62,374 nucleotides of DNA from NCBI GenBank assembly GCA_964517495.1, contig CAZFER010000034.1, positions 1-62,374 of the forward strand. The letters run 5' to 3'. How positions within the stretch are numbered: the stretch's first letter is position 1; each line of letters starts with the position of its first letter. Positions 16,442-25,916 of the stretch are shown piece by piece. A program made the position numbers and the translations under genes. The notes beneath the pieces are model-generated. The model was not told the DNA's origin, ran no database searches, and saw only the letters and a program-made list of their open reading frames with translations. This DNA is from CAZFER01 sp964517495. GTDB taxonomy: Bacteria > Hinthialibacterota > Hinthialibacteria > Hinthialibacterales > Hinthialibacteraceae.

Positions 16442-16861
16442 ATGATCAAATTATCCGAACATCAAAAGTACCTGATCATTTGTATTTTAAAGGATTTAGC
16501 CTTACAGGATCGAAACTTTAACAGTCTTGAAGCCATACGCATCCGCATGGTAGGCCTGAAAATAGACCTGAATGCATCAAAAATAGATGAAGCATTGTAT
16601 GAAGATACCCAAAGTCTGGAACAAGTGATTGAAACATTAGCTCAATTTGAAACAGAAGAACAAAGAAAATTCGTTTACCAACAATGCCTGTTATTGATGC
16701 TGGCTGACCGGGAACTCCATCCTAACGAATTGGAAGCCATGAATCGGCTTCAGACAGCTTTAAACATTGATCAAGAAACTCACGATAAAATCAAAACTTG
16801 GGTGGAAGAAGGAATGGATTGGGAAAAGCGCGGAGAGGCCCTGGTTACGGTAAATTCATAA
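16442..16861 (+). CDS. TerB-like all-helical protein
   Basis: The ATG at 16442 has AAAGGAT upstream and gives 139 residues beginning MIKLSEHQKYLIICILKDLA. The second half, LLLMLADRELHPNELEAMNRLQTALNI, has the acidic 'D.E....E' pattern of the TerB/DjlA-type helical domain. That domain is widespread in stress- and membrane-linked proteins. The role is unknown. Its last 14 codons are repeated after the N-run because of an assembly artefact, so the coding region itself is intact. Confidence 0.6.
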   Translation: MIKLSEHQKYLIICILKDLALQDRNFNSLEAIRIRMVGLKIDLNASKIDEALYEDTQSLEQVIETLAQFETEEQRKFVYQQCLLLMLADRELHPNELEAMNRLQTALNIDQETHDKIKTWVEEGMDWEKRGEALVTVNS

Positions 16862-17029
16862 TAGGGGTATCAAANNNNNNNNNNNNNNNNNNNNNNNNNN
16901 NNNNNNNNNNNNNNNNNNNNNNNNNNNNNNNNNNNNNNNNNNNNNNNNNNNNNNNNNNNNNNNNNNNNNNNNNNTGGGAAAAGCGCGGAGAGGCCCTGGT
17001 TACGGTAAATTCATAATAGGGGTATCAAA
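16820..17029. other. Assembly gap flanked by identical 55-bp ends (artefact)
   Basis: Exactly 100 N occupy 16875-16974. The 55 bases before the gap (16820-16874) are identical to the 55 after it (16975-17029). This is what appears when two contigs overlapping by one 55-mer are scaffolded without merging. The real molecule most likely has one copy and no gap, so this window is about 155 bases too long here. The repeat of the TerB-like C-terminus is not biological. Confidence 0.9.
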
Positions 17030-17050
17030 TAATTCTACCCTATATTCGAT

Positions 17051-17130
17051 CAATCCCCTCTGTATCCCCCCAGGCTTGGGGGAGAAGTGTAAACGATGTG
17101 CCCGATCGCTCAGGGGAGGGTTGAAGGATT
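17051..17130. repeat. Dispersed GC-rich repeat, family A, copy 4
   Basis: CTCTGTATCCCCCCAGGCTT with GGGGGAGAAGTG forms the same hairpin as in the copy near 23140. It ends in CAGGGGAGGGTTGAAGGATT. It lies between the gap and the STAS gene. Confidence 0.65.
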
Positions 17131-17196
17131 AGCGCACACTCTCCAGGGATTCAGGAATTTTTGAGTAAAGCTCAGATATTAATGCAGGTGGTAATC

Positions 17197-17499
17197 ATGC
17201 AAATCGAAGTGAATAAAACCGATGACGGAGTCATTCTCTCATTAATTGGTATCATCAAAAAAACAGATGCCATGGACCTGGCGGAAGAAATCAACAAAAT
17301 CGCCCGGCAAAAACCATCAAAATTGGCACTTGATTGCACTCAACTCGCCACATTGTCCATTGATAGTGCTCCTTTTATTATTTCCGCCTTGGAGCGAGGA
17401 CGCTTTGGTAAAAACAATGTACAAGCCTTTGGGTGCAATCAAAATGTAGAACGAACCTTGAGGGGAAGCGGTTTTGAACGTGTTGGCAAATTTGATTAA
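17197..17499 (+). CDS. STAS-domain protein (anti-anti-sigma-like)
   Basis: ATG at 17197 follows GCAGGTGG and gives 100 residues: MQIEVNKTDDGVILSLIGII and a later LALDCTQLATLSIDSAPFII. The strand-helix order and the 'D.......D/S...' core resemble SpoIIAA/STAS domains, where a Ser in this loop is phosphorylated by an anti-sigma kinase. The expected DS pair is present as IDSAP. No kinase partner lies nearby. Confidence 0.6.
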   Translation: MQIEVNKTDDGVILSLIGIIKKTDAMDLAEEINKIARQKPSKLALDCTQLATLSIDSAPFIISALERGRFGKNNVQAFGCNQNVERTLRGSGFERVGKFD

Positions 17500-17503
17500 A
17501 GAC

Positions 17504-18631
17504 ATGACACCATTCTTCCGTTTTACCTTTCTCTGCATTTGTTTACTTTCCCCCCTAATCTCGTGGGGAACCGAAACAAATTCACCTCCAAAAATTCATA
17601 CCTTTGGCGGGCAGGATAACATCCAGCATATTCATGTATATGCTGTCTATTACCTGTTTCAAAGCGCAACTCCATTGAGTGACTGGAATGAACGGGTGGA
17701 TTACCACTTACAACGCGCTCAAAAGTTCCATCATCGAGAACTGGCCAGCCAATCCCGCTTGACATACAGCATTTATCCCAAACCATTTAACGCAACAAAA
17801 CCAAAGAATGAATTCCCCAGAGATGATGTTAACGCCTTTTATTGGCATATCATCAATGATGTCTGGCATTCAGGAATGATCGAATTTGCCACGGGTTCCT
17901 TTCCCATTCTCTTGGTTTTTTCTGATATGAATTTCTCCCCTGGTTATGATGACTGGTCCCGAACATGCAGTGGGAAAGGATGCCCCTTCCCTGCACCGCA
18001 TTCAGATTGCCAGGGATGGATAACCGATCAAGGTGAGGACCGGCCGGGCAGCCGATGTGGTGGAGCACGCTCTGTATATTGGCCCGAAAAACATATTGGA
18101 TTAGGGCTGGTCACCGCCGATGGTTGGAGAGTGCCGATCAAGGGTTCAGATTGTGTGGTTTATCATGAGGGTATCGGCCATGCCATCGGATTACCTCATC
18201 CTGAGCCTTTAAACAATTCTGTGATGGGGTTAGCCCAATATGTGGATTCGATCCAAAAAACCTGGATCGATGAAGATCAAAAAGAAAAACTGGGCTGGCA
18301 AAAAACAGAAATCAATCGATCGGATTTATTCTCAACCTTTGAGGTCTTCCACACACCTTCGAAACCATCTAAAAAGGATTCTGTTACCATCACCGCCAAA
18401 TTCCCATCCCGCTTTACCGGCTGTTCAATCACAGCGGAGTACCAAACCACCTTAACTGAATCATTTCAGAAAATTGAAACACCTTCCATCAAAAAGAGAG
18501 ATTCAATAACTTATGTCTCTTGGATACTACCCTCTCGGCCAGTGGGGAATTGTGTGGGGTATCGAATCAGGATTTGCTCTTCCGATAAGTCCACTGAAAC
18601 AATCTGGAATTACTTCCAAATCAGACAATAA
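17504..18631 (+). CDS. Secreted protein with a metzincin-like HEXXGHXXGXXH motif
   Basis: The ATG at 17504 gives a signal peptide (MTPFFRFTFLCICLLSPLIS) and a mature part of about 350 residues. TTG 17474 or GTG 17480 with an upstream AGGGG are alternative starts that would overlap the STAS gene. The motif HEGIGHAIGLPH near residue 222 resembles the metzincin zinc site HEXXHXXGXXH but with one extra residue between E and the second H. That makes the first half HEXXGH, as in dipeptidyl peptidase III. A 'NNSVMG' turn follows, as metzincins have their Met-turn. The upstream region is Cys-rich (CSGKGCPFPAPHSDC), suggesting disulfides. The C-terminal 100 residues look like a beta-sandwich. Zinc peptidase is likely but the geometry is unusual. 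Confidence 0.7.
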   Translation: MTPFFRFTFLCICLLSPLISWGTETNSPPKIHTFGGQDNIQHIHVYAVYYLFQSATPLSDWNERVDYHLQRAQKFHHRELASQSRLTYSIYPKPFNATKPKNEFPRDDVNAFYWHIINDVWHSGMIEFATGSFPILLVFSDMNFSPGYDDWSRTCSGKGCPFPAPHSDCQGWITDQGEDRPGSRCGGARSVYWPEKHIGLGLVTADGWRVPIKGSDCVVYHEGIGHAIGLPHPEPLNNSVMGLAQYVDSIQKTWIDEDQKEKLGWQKTEINRSDLFSTFEVFHTPSKPSKKDSVTITAKFPSRFTGCSITAEYQTTLTESFQKIETPSIKKRDSITYVSWILPSRPVGNCVGYRIRICSSDKSTETIWNYFQIRQ

Positions 18632-18832
18632 ATCCAATTTGCAATTCATGCGATAGGATTATGCCGGGAATCTTATGTGTGGTGAATGGGTATGGCCAAA
18701 GATATAATGTTGAAATAAGGTGTACAATGGCCGATTGATTTCTCATTGAAAGATATTCTATTTACCCTATTATTAACAACATCACTATAACAGGGGGAAA
18801 AGGGTAACAAACATTGGTATTGGGAGATAGCG

Positions 18833-21691
18833 ATGGTTGAGCCATCCAAAATTCATTTTCTGAATTTAGAGCCAGATCAATATGGACTGACTCAGGAACA
18901 TTGTTCAGATATTAAATTGTTGGATCATTTGCTTGGATTAGTGCTGTATGAGCATGAAGGTGAAAGTTTTTTAAAACTCGCCAAAGAGATCTATAAAATA
19001 CAATCTCACGACGAGGCCGTCAAAAAACTGGCTCAGATTGAGGAGTTAAAGGATCCAGCCTTTTGCAAACGACTTTTACGCGCCTATACGGTTTTATTTC
19101 GGCTGCTAAATCTAACCGAGCAAAAAGAGATTATACGAATCAATTTGTTACGGCAAAGTCAATCACATTTATCTCATCGCAGTGAATCATTACTTGATAT
19201 CGTTCAACGTTTACATGATTCTGGTGTTAATGCTCAACAAATGCAATCCATGCTGGATCGTATGGATGTGTGCCCCACATTGACAGCCCATCCCACGGAA
19301 TCCCGGCGTCGCGCGGTGTTGGATAAACTGGAAAACATTGGGAACTGGCTTGTTGAATTGGGCCATCCCGATGGCTTGATTCATATGGAACAGCCAATCA
19401 ATCGAAAGGATCATATCAAAGATGATTTACTACGATCAATCAATGCCCTTTGGTTGACGGATGAATTCACGCATGGCTCTATTACCGTGGATCAAGAAGT
19501 ACACAATGCGATTTATTTTATGGAACATACCATCTTTCATTTGGTCCCCTGTTTGCATCGCGATTTACGAAACGCTTTGAAAAAAGTGTATTCCGGCAAG
19601 GAATTTCGTATTCCCCCTTTTTTTCAGTATCGATCCTGGGTTGGGGGAGATCGCGATGGGAATCCCTATGTCACACCAGAAGTGACTTGGAAAACCCTGG
19701 CTTATCATAAAAAGATTATTTTACAGCTCTATATCAAACAGATAAACAAATTGTTACGTGAATTGACTCAAAGTGCTCGTCTTGTTCCAGCGGATGAGGA
19801 TTTGATGAACTCGCTTCGAGAGGATTTCGATCAAATCAAACAGCCTCACATAAAACCTGAGCGGATAGAAAATGAACCGTATTCATCCAAATTAATGTTT
19901 ATGCGCGCTCGATTACAGGCAACCCTGAAACATATGAAAAATTATAGGGATTATCCTTTAACAGGCCCTTATCCAGAACCTCCCAAACAAGCCTATAAAG
20001 ACTCTCGAATGTTTTTAAACGATTTGAAGCGGCTGCATGAAAGCCTGCAAAACAATCATGCCTTTACTCTGGCGGATGAAGGTTTACTTGCAGATTTAAT
20101 CATCCAGGTCGAATCCTTTGGATTTCACATGGCTACCCTCGATATCCGTCAGCACAGCAGTGAGCATGAAAAAACTCTGGATGATATCTTTTCACAAGCA
20201 CGAATGATTTCCGATGGCCGGGTTTATCATGAACTTTCAGAGGAAGAAAAGATTGAATTACTAACCAAAGAGTTTTATGATCCCCGTCCCTTAATCTCGC
20301 GGGAGATGTCACATTCCGATAACTTGAAAAAAGTGTTGGATGTGTTTGAAGTCATGCGTCATTCTCGTCATGTTTTTTCCACGCGTTCAGTATTGTCTTA
20401 CATTATAAGCATGACCCACTCCGTAAGTGATGTCTTGGAAGTGATGATCCTGGCAAAAGAAGCGGGATTAATTCGCTGGGAGAAGAAAGGGGATACATAT
20501 CATTATGTGAGTGATATTAATATCGTGCCTCTCTTTGAAACCATTGATGACCTGGAGCACTCAAGCCAGTTTATGGAAACGTTATTCAATAACGAAGCCT
20601 ACGCCATCCAACTCAGAGCCAGAAATAACTTCCAGGAAATTATGTTGGGATATTCCGATAGCAGCAAAGACGGCGGCTATATGGCGGCAAACTGGCACTT
20701 GCAGAACACCCAAGATAAATTAGGAACGCTATGTGAGAAATACAATATTGACCTGCGGCTGTTTCATGGGCGTGGCGGTACAATTGGCCGTGGGGGTGGA
20801 CGTGCTTATCTTGCCATACGTTCCCAGCCACCGCATAGTATTCGAGGACGTATACGTTATACAGAGCAGGGTGAAGTGATCAGCTTTCGCTATAGTTTTT
20901 TTCCGATTGCTCACCGGCATTTGGAACAAATCGCGGGTGCGGTTTTGTTGGCTTCTTCCGAACAGGAATACCCCGAAGAAATTTTACCGGAATGGAAAGA
21001 GGCCATGTCCGCGTTAGCCAACCATTCACGCCAAACCTACCGATCATTAATTTATGAGAATCCTGATTTTTGGACCTTTTATACTCAAGCCACTCCCATT
21101 CAATACATTCGGCATCTTTCTATCGCTTCCCGTCCCGTGTCCCGTGGAGGTGGCGATTCAATGAAGATGAAAGATTTGCGAGCCATTCCCTGGGTTTTCT
21201 CATGGGTTCAATCTCGTTATTTAGTTCCAGGATGGTATGGCATGGGCCGGGCACTGGAATGGTTTGCAAATCAAGATGAAAACAATCTCAAACTTTTACA
21301 GGATATGTACAAAAACTGGCCTTTCTTTAACTTAATAATGAACAACGGGCAAGTTGAATTGATGCGCGCTCATATTCCAACCTCGTCCACCTATGCCAAC
21401 CGAGTGGAACCGCAATCGATTGGACAAAAAATTCATACCGAGATTGAAGAGGAATTTCAACGAACTCAAGAATGGATTTCAAAAATCACTCAACAGAAAG
21501 AATCATTCAAACGACGAAACGTGGTACAACGAACTGTCAAATTTCGCAATCCGATTGTCTCACCCATGAACCAAATCCAAGTGATGTTGCTTGATCGTTG
21601 TCAGCAAGAAAGCAACGATCAAAACAAATGGACCGAAGCCATGGTTTTGAGTATTGCTGGAATCGCGGCAGCGATGCAAAGCACGGGGTAA
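18833..21691 (+). CDS. ppc: Phosphoenolpyruvate carboxylase
   Basis: The 952-residue protein is full length for bacterial PEPC. It has TAHPTE (151-156, catalytic His 153), SWVGGDRDGNPYVT near 263, LGYSDSSKDGGYMAANW near 605, and the glycine loop FHGRGGTIGRGGGRAY near 645. SRPVSRGGGDSM near 765 and NNGQVELMRAHIP near 843 are also present. It adds bicarbonate to PEP to make oxaloacetate, feeding the TCA cycle. GGGAG precedes the ATG. The C-terminal end is polar and lacks the usual short NTG tail, ending AAAMQSTG. It is flanked by about 200 bp of non-coding DNA upstream and is probably monocistronic. Confidence 0.96.
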   Translation: MVEPSKIHFLNLEPDQYGLTQEHCSDIKLLDHLLGLVLYEHEGESFLKLAKEIYKIQSHDEAVKKLAQIEELKDPAFCKRLLRAYTVLFRLLNLTEQKEIIRINLLRQSQSHLSHRSESLLDIVQRLHDSGVNAQQMQSMLDRMDVCPTLTAHPTESRRRAVLDKLENIGNWLVELGHPDGLIHMEQPINRKDHIKDDLLRSINALWLTDEFTHGSITVDQEVHNAIYFMEHTIFHLVPCLHRDLRNALKKVYSGKEFRIPPFFQYRSWVGGDRDGNPYVTPEVTWKTLAYHKKIILQLYIKQINKLLRELTQSARLVPADEDLMNSLREDFDQIKQPHIKPERIENEPYSSKLMFMRARLQATLKHMKNYRDYPLTGPYPEPPKQAYKDSRMFLNDLKRLHESLQNNHAFTLADEGLLADLIIQVESFGFHMATLDIRQHSSEHEKTLDDIFSQARMISDGRVYHELSEEEKIELLTKEFYDPRPLISREMSHSDNLKKVLDVFEVMRHSRHVFSTRSVLSYIISMTHSVSDVLEVMILAKEAGLIRWEKKGDTYHYVSDINIVPLFETIDDLEHSSQFMETLFNNEAYAIQLRARNNFQEIMLGYSDSSKDGGYMAANWHLQNTQDKLGTLCEKYNIDLRLFHGRGGTIGRGGGRAYLAIRSQPPHSIRGRIRYTEQGEVISFRYSFFPIAHRHLEQIAGAVLLASSEQEYPEEILPEWKEAMSALANHSRQTYRSLIYENPDFWTFYTQATPIQYIRHLSIASRPVSRGGGDSMKMKDLRAIPWVFSWVQSRYLVPGWYGMGRALEWFANQDENNLKLLQDMYKNWPFFNLIMNNGQVELMRAHIPTSSTYANRVEPQSIGQKIHTEIEEEFQRTQEWISKITQQKESFKRRNVVQRTVKFRNPIVSPMNQIQVMLLDRCQQESNDQNKWTEAMVLSIAGIAAAMQSTG

Positions 21692-21811
21692 GGGGCTTGA
21701 TGTCACTCGCTTTTTGGGGAATGTTTTTACTAGGAATTATAAAAGAGAGCATAAAATGCTATAAATAATGCAATTAAAATTGATGACTGCTGAATAGGAA
21801 TACTGGTAACC

Positions 21812-22945
21812 ATGAAATCACTACCATTCTCTCAAGGGAAAAAAACATTAATCCTATTGCTGTTCTTTACGGTATCATCAATACTATTCGTTCAAATTCT
21901 TCTCTACTTTAAAAATTTAACCAACTATTTTTTCATAGACTATTTTCTCACCCTCCTCTTTTTCCCCATGTTTTTTGCTGCCCACACGTATCCCAAACGT
22001 TACACTTATGTCTCATTGGCAATCATAACATTCATTTTTCTGGCGGTTTACCTCGTGCTGTACGATTCCGCACCCCACAGATCTATTTCCACGCTTATCT
22101 TCTTTACGCTAATTATTAGTATGGCAGCGGAGATGGTGTTTCAGCGCCGGCAAAAAAACGATGAATTAAGGACCATTAATCATCAACTTCATCAAGCCAT
22201 CGTTAAAGCCAATCGATTGGCCATGGAAGCCGAAGAAGCCAGTAAATCAAAGAGTGAATTTCTGGCCAATATGAGCCATGAAATTCGAACACCTCTTAAC
22301 TCCATCATCGGTTTCAGCAAAATTCTCTTAAAGAACAAACATCACACATTATATCGCCAGGAATTGAATTTGCTCTCCAGAATTGTCGCCAATGGCGAGC
22401 ATTTGCTTACCCTTATCAATGATCTCCTGGACATCTCAAAAATCGAAGCCGGCCGGATGGAACTTCAGGTTGAAACCGTTTACCTGAATGAACTTATCGC
22501 CGATGTTGAAATGCAAATAGGAAGCCAAATCATAAGCAAATCGTTGATCCTGGAAAAAGAAATCCCAAACCAATTACAACCCATCAATACCGATAAATCC
22601 AAGTTGAAGCAAGTATTGCTCAATTTATTGAGTAATGCGATTAAATTTACGGAACAAGGTACCATATGCCTTCGAATTATCGTTGAAAATATGTCCTGTC
22701 AGCCCAAACGAATTGATATCATTGATTCGGGCATCGGAATCCCTGATGAAAAACTGAATAAAATATTTGAAGTCTTCCAGCAGGCGGATCCCACAATATC
22801 CCAAAAATACGGGGGCACCGGTTTAGGATTGGCTATCTCAAGATCACTTTGCCAACTAATGGGGTATGAATTGGTGGTAAACAGCAAATACGGGCAAGGA
22901 TCGACATTCAGTATTATTTTAAGTGAATCGTCCAATGGTTCATGA
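21812..22945 (+). CDS. Membrane sensor histidine kinase
   Basis: The 377-residue protein has three to four N-terminal hydrophobic segments (about residues 10-105). A coiled linker (ELRTINHQLHQAIVKANRLA) leads to HisKA with FLANMSHEIRTPLNSIIGFSKIL and a HATPase with LLNLLSNAIKFTE, DSGIGIPDE and YGGTGLGLAISRSLCQLMGY. There is no large periplasmic sensor, so the membrane part or a partner must sense the signal. No response regulator is adjacent. It resembles the kinase half of hybrid kinases but lacks a receiver. Upstream DNA is AT-rich. Confidence 0.9.
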   Translation: MKSLPFSQGKKTLILLLFFTVSSILFVQILLYFKNLTNYFFIDYFLTLLFFPMFFAAHTYPKRYTYVSLAIITFIFLAVYLVLYDSAPHRSISTLIFFTLIISMAAEMVFQRRQKNDELRTINHQLHQAIVKANRLAMEAEEASKSKSEFLANMSHEIRTPLNSIIGFSKILLKNKHHTLYRQELNLLSRIVANGEHLLTLINDLLDISKIEAGRMELQVETVYLNELIADVEMQIGSQIISKSLILEKEIPNQLQPINTDKSKLKQVLLNLLSNAIKFTEQGTICLRIIVENMSCQPKRIDIIDSGIGIPDEKLNKIFEVFQQADPTISQKYGGTGLGLAISRSLCQLMGYELVVNSKYGQGSTFSIILSESSNGS

Positions 22946-23000
22946 AAATCCCATTGTAACGTGTCAGTCATTTGAAGAAGAATTTGAATAATACTAAAGT

Positions 23001-23252
23001 GGTACCACTATTCCTCTCCCAATGAAATGGGGGAGGTTAGGAGGGGGTTTTACTCCAGGGTAATTTATCAACTCTCTTCTAGCGCCTGCCAGTCTTGGGC
23101 TGATCTTTACCCAAAAGTTGTGGGGCCAACCATCAACACCCTCTGTATCTCCCCCAGGCTTGGGGGAGAAGTGGATAGCCAATAACGAAGAGGGATTCCA
23201 GGAGGTTTTAGAATCGCTAGACGGGAATGGTACTTCAAAGGGCTAACCCCTT
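23001..23252. repeat. Dispersed GC-rich repeat, family A, copy 5 (long)
   Basis: The longest copy, about 250 bp, fills the space between two convergent genes. It holds both hairpin modules: CTCCCAATGAAATGGGGG with GGTTAGGAGGGGGTT near 23016-23047, and CTCCCCCAGGCTTGGGGGAG near 23152-23171. It ends CGGGAATGGTACTTCAAAG then GGCTAACCCC, the inverse of the left terminus seen at 3081. Confidence 0.75.
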
Positions 23253-23301
23253 AAATAATCCTTGTAGAGAAATATCAATGAATTAGTTATGCAAGTAAAC
23301 C

Positions 23302-23637
23302 TCACGAGTGGTTACTCTCTTTCCCCTTTTGATTAACAGAAATGGCTGATTTTTCGAAGAAACCGGTTATCGATTGTTCTTGAAACCAACTGGCATATAA
23401 GGTTTCAAATCCAATCGGTTCTCCCCCAATATCCACATATTCAATCTGTTCCCAGGGGAAAAAAATGGTTTGGAGCATTTCCCTCAATTCCTCAAGCGCT
23501 CCCGTACCTGGAGGGACACTTTCCAACCCTTTAACCGAAAGGCAATACATGACCAATCCATGATCATCCTTTACTGTCACTTTGCCTAAAAAGCGTTTGC
23601 CATTCAAAAGATGGATTTCAACCATTTCGCCGATCAT
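23302..23637 (-). CDS. Small beta-rich protein, SH3/Sm-like
   Basis: The 111-residue protein begins MIGEMVEIHLLNGKRFLGKV with AAGGAAA upstream. It has the pattern of a small beta-barrel (VEIHLLNGKRFLGKVTVKDDHGLVMYC, then IFFPWEQIEYVDI), similar to Sm/SH3-like RNA or protein-binding folds. A polar tail follows. No specific family is recognised and the function is unknown. It is isolated, convergent with the kinase gene. Confidence 0.55.
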   Translation of the reverse strand: MIGEMVEIHLLNGKRFLGKVTVKDDHGLVMYCLSVKGLESVPPGTGALEELREMLQTIFFPWEQIEYVDIGGEPIGFETLYASWFQEQSITGFFEKSAISVNQKGKESNHS

Positions 23638-23845
23638 TATTATTTCCTTATATGAGTAACCAAAACCTCAAGATCAAGTAAAAATCCACTACACGCCTTA
23701 ATATCAATATATAAATACAAGTATTATAAGCCTACTTATAAGAAATCGCTTTAAGGATAAAGCGTAAAGTATAAAAAAATAAATCAAAGTGTTGTGTTGA
23801 TGGATCAATTCAAATAGCCATCAACCTTCCAGACCGTTACGATCC

Positions 23846-24961
23846 ATGATCAAAATACTATCTATCATCGGTACACGCCCGGAAGCCATCAAAATGGCGC
23901 CGGTTATTAAGGAATTTCAGAACTATCCAGATCAAGTCCAATCAGAACTATGCTTAACCGCACAACACCGCGAACTGGTGGATCAGGTGTTAAAACTGTT
24001 TGCAATTACACCTGACTATGATCTGAATTTAATGCGAATCAATCAAACCCTTCCCCAATTAACATCTAAAATTCTAACTAAAATGACCCCCATTTTTGAA
24101 GAGGTTAATCCGGATTGGATACTGGTACAGGGCGATACCACCACCGTGATGACCGCCAGCCTGCTTGCCTATTACCTTAAAATCCGCGTTGGTCATATCG
24201 AAGCAGGACTACGAACCTATAACAAATGGCATCCCTATCCCGAAGAAATCAACCGGCGTATTAGTGATGTGATCGCTGATCTACACTTTGTGCCAACCCA
24301 GCGGGCAAAACAAAACCTTCTGAATGAAGGTATTGATTCAGAAAGTATTCACATCACCGGAAATACCGTCATCGATGCCTTACATCACGTGGTACAACTG
24401 CCATCCAATCCAAAGTCACCCATACCACACATTGATGATTCAAAAAGGCTTTTTCTTCTGACAGCCCACCGCAGGGAAAATTTTGGTGAACCATTAGCCA
24501 ATATTTGCCAGGCTATCCTGGAACTTGTTCAGTCTCACCCGGATATTCAATTCGTTTATCCCGTTCACCCCAATCCCCATGTTCAAGGTGTTGTAAATGA
24601 ATTACTTGGCAATCATCCAAGCATAACTTTAACACCCCCGCTCGACTATTTAACCATGACTCACCTGATAAAACGCTCTTATTTAATCCTTACTGATTCG
24701 GGGGGCTTGCAGGAAGAGGCCCCCAGTTTAGGAAAACCTGTGTTGGTTTTAAGACAGAAAACTGAACGTCCTGAAGGCGTTGAAGCGGGATGCGTGAAAG
24801 TCGTGGGAACCGATAAGAAATCGATTATTCAACACGTTGAAATCCTTCTCAACAACTCGTCCATCTATCAAACCATGGCACAAGCAGTAAACCCCTATGG
24901 TGATGGAACGGCCAGTAAAAAAATCGTGGAAATATTGTTACAATCCAAATTAAATCAATAA
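23846..24961 (+). CDS. wecB: UDP-N-acetylglucosamine 2-epimerase (non-hydrolysing)
   Basis: The 371-residue protein carries all family hallmarks: GTRPEAIKMAPVI at residue 8, VQGDTTTVMTASL near 92, GHIEAGLRT near 112, ITGNTVIDAL near 172, LTAHRRENFG near 208 and LTDSGGLQEEAP near 285. It interconverts UDP-GlcNAc and UDP-ManNAc, a precursor of ManNAc-containing surface polysaccharides. No other polysaccharide gene is adjacent, though a heptosyltransferase lies 3 kb away. The start ATG lacks a strong Shine-Dalgarno. Confidence 0.95.
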   Translation: MIKILSIIGTRPEAIKMAPVIKEFQNYPDQVQSELCLTAQHRELVDQVLKLFAITPDYDLNLMRINQTLPQLTSKILTKMTPIFEEVNPDWILVQGDTTTVMTASLLAYYLKIRVGHIEAGLRTYNKWHPYPEEINRRISDVIADLHFVPTQRAKQNLLNEGIDSESIHITGNTVIDALHHVVQLPSNPKSPIPHIDDSKRLFLLTAHRRENFGEPLANICQAILELVQSHPDIQFVYPVHPNPHVQGVVNELLGNHPSITLTPPLDYLTMTHLIKRSYLILTDSGGLQEEAPSLGKPVLVLRQKTERPEGVEAGCVKVVGTDKKSIIQHVEILLNNSSIYQTMAQAVNPYGDGTASKKIVEILLQSKLNQ

Positions 24962-25079
24962 ATTAAGCAAACTAAATCAAAATAGTGAATCAGCTTTTCC
25001 CTTCCCATTTCCTGGGGAATTGGCATATTTAACCGTGGCTAATTAAAGAAAACACCTTTTCTAAAGGGGGAAAACATTT

Positions 25080-25805
25080 GTGAATAATCAAGCAGAGCTG
25101 GCTCATCAACGCGCTTTAGTTATTCAGGAGCGTGTGTTTTTAATATGTACCGGTATATTTATTGCCTCATTGGTGACCTGTAACCTCATATTCCAAAAGT
25201 TTTTTGAATGGACACCATTAGGCATTTATACCTTCCGCCTGTCGGTTGGCATTCTCCCCTACCCCATCACTTTTCTGGTAACTGATATCATTTCAGAAAT
25301 CTATGGAAAGAAACGCGCAGATCAAGTCGTCATCACCGGTTTTGTTTCCAGTTTATTTGTCATGACGATTATACTTATTGCCCAGGCAGTTCCGCAGATG
25401 GAAAATTCACCCGTTTCGGATGAAATGTTTGATAAAGTGTTTGGCTTGTACGGACCTGCCGTGTTTGCATCCATGACAGCCTATTTAACCGCCCAGTTCA
25501 TCGATATTCGAATCTTTCACTTTTGGAAACGCCTTACCAAAGGAAAACATCTATGGTTGCGCAACAACGGATCCACCATTGTCTCTCAATTCGTTGATAC
25601 CAGTGCGGTGATATTTCTGCTTTGCCTACTCACAAAAGAAATGGTCTGGGGAGATTATTGGGGGTTGGTTTTTAGTGGATTCATATTCAAATTGCTGGTG
25701 GCACTTTTCGATACCCCTTTATTCTATGTGTTAAATTGGTATCTACGCAAACTCATGCATTTGGATCCGCACGTTGAGATCGCAGAGCAACGTATGCTGG
25801 CTTAA
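25080..25805 (+). CDS. yhhQ: Queuosine precursor transporter (YhhQ/VUT family)
   Basis: The 241-residue integral membrane protein has six hydrophobic segments and the family stretch GILPYPITFLVTDIISEIYGKK near residue 56. WLRNNGSTIVSQFVDTSAVI near 160 is a second family mark. Members import preQ0/preQ1, precursors of the queuosine tRNA modification. GTG start at 25080, preceded by AAAGGGGGAAA. I looked for a preQ1 riboswitch upstream and did not find a convincing one. Confidence 0.9.
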   Translation: MNNQAELAHQRALVIQERVFLICTGIFIASLVTCNLIFQKFFEWTPLGIYTFRLSVGILPYPITFLVTDIISEIYGKKRADQVVITGFVSSLFVMTIILIAQAVPQMENSPVSDEMFDKVFGLYGPAVFASMTAYLTAQFIDIRIFHFWKRLTKGKHLWLRNNGSTIVSQFVDTSAVIFLLCLLTKEMVWGDYWGLVFSGFIFKLLVALFDTPLFYVLNWYLRKLMHLDPHVEIAEQRMLA

Positions 25806-25916
25806 TGGAAATATCCCATATTAATTTTCTTTTTTCACGGGTATTTGAAAAATCAAGCTTGATTATCAGGGCTAATCCAAAGAAAATATATTTAGACTTT
25901 ATTAGCGTGGTAAACA

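Noticed and set aside
16798..17016. A frame running through the N-stretch, as if a repeat protein.
   Set aside because: It is made only by the 100 N filler and the duplicated 55-bp contig end.
24962..25079. A preQ1 riboswitch before the queuosine-precursor transporter gene.
   Set aside because: Family makes it likely, but I could not find the preQ1 hairpin and A-rich tail pairing; the stretch shows only AAAGGGGG before the GTG.
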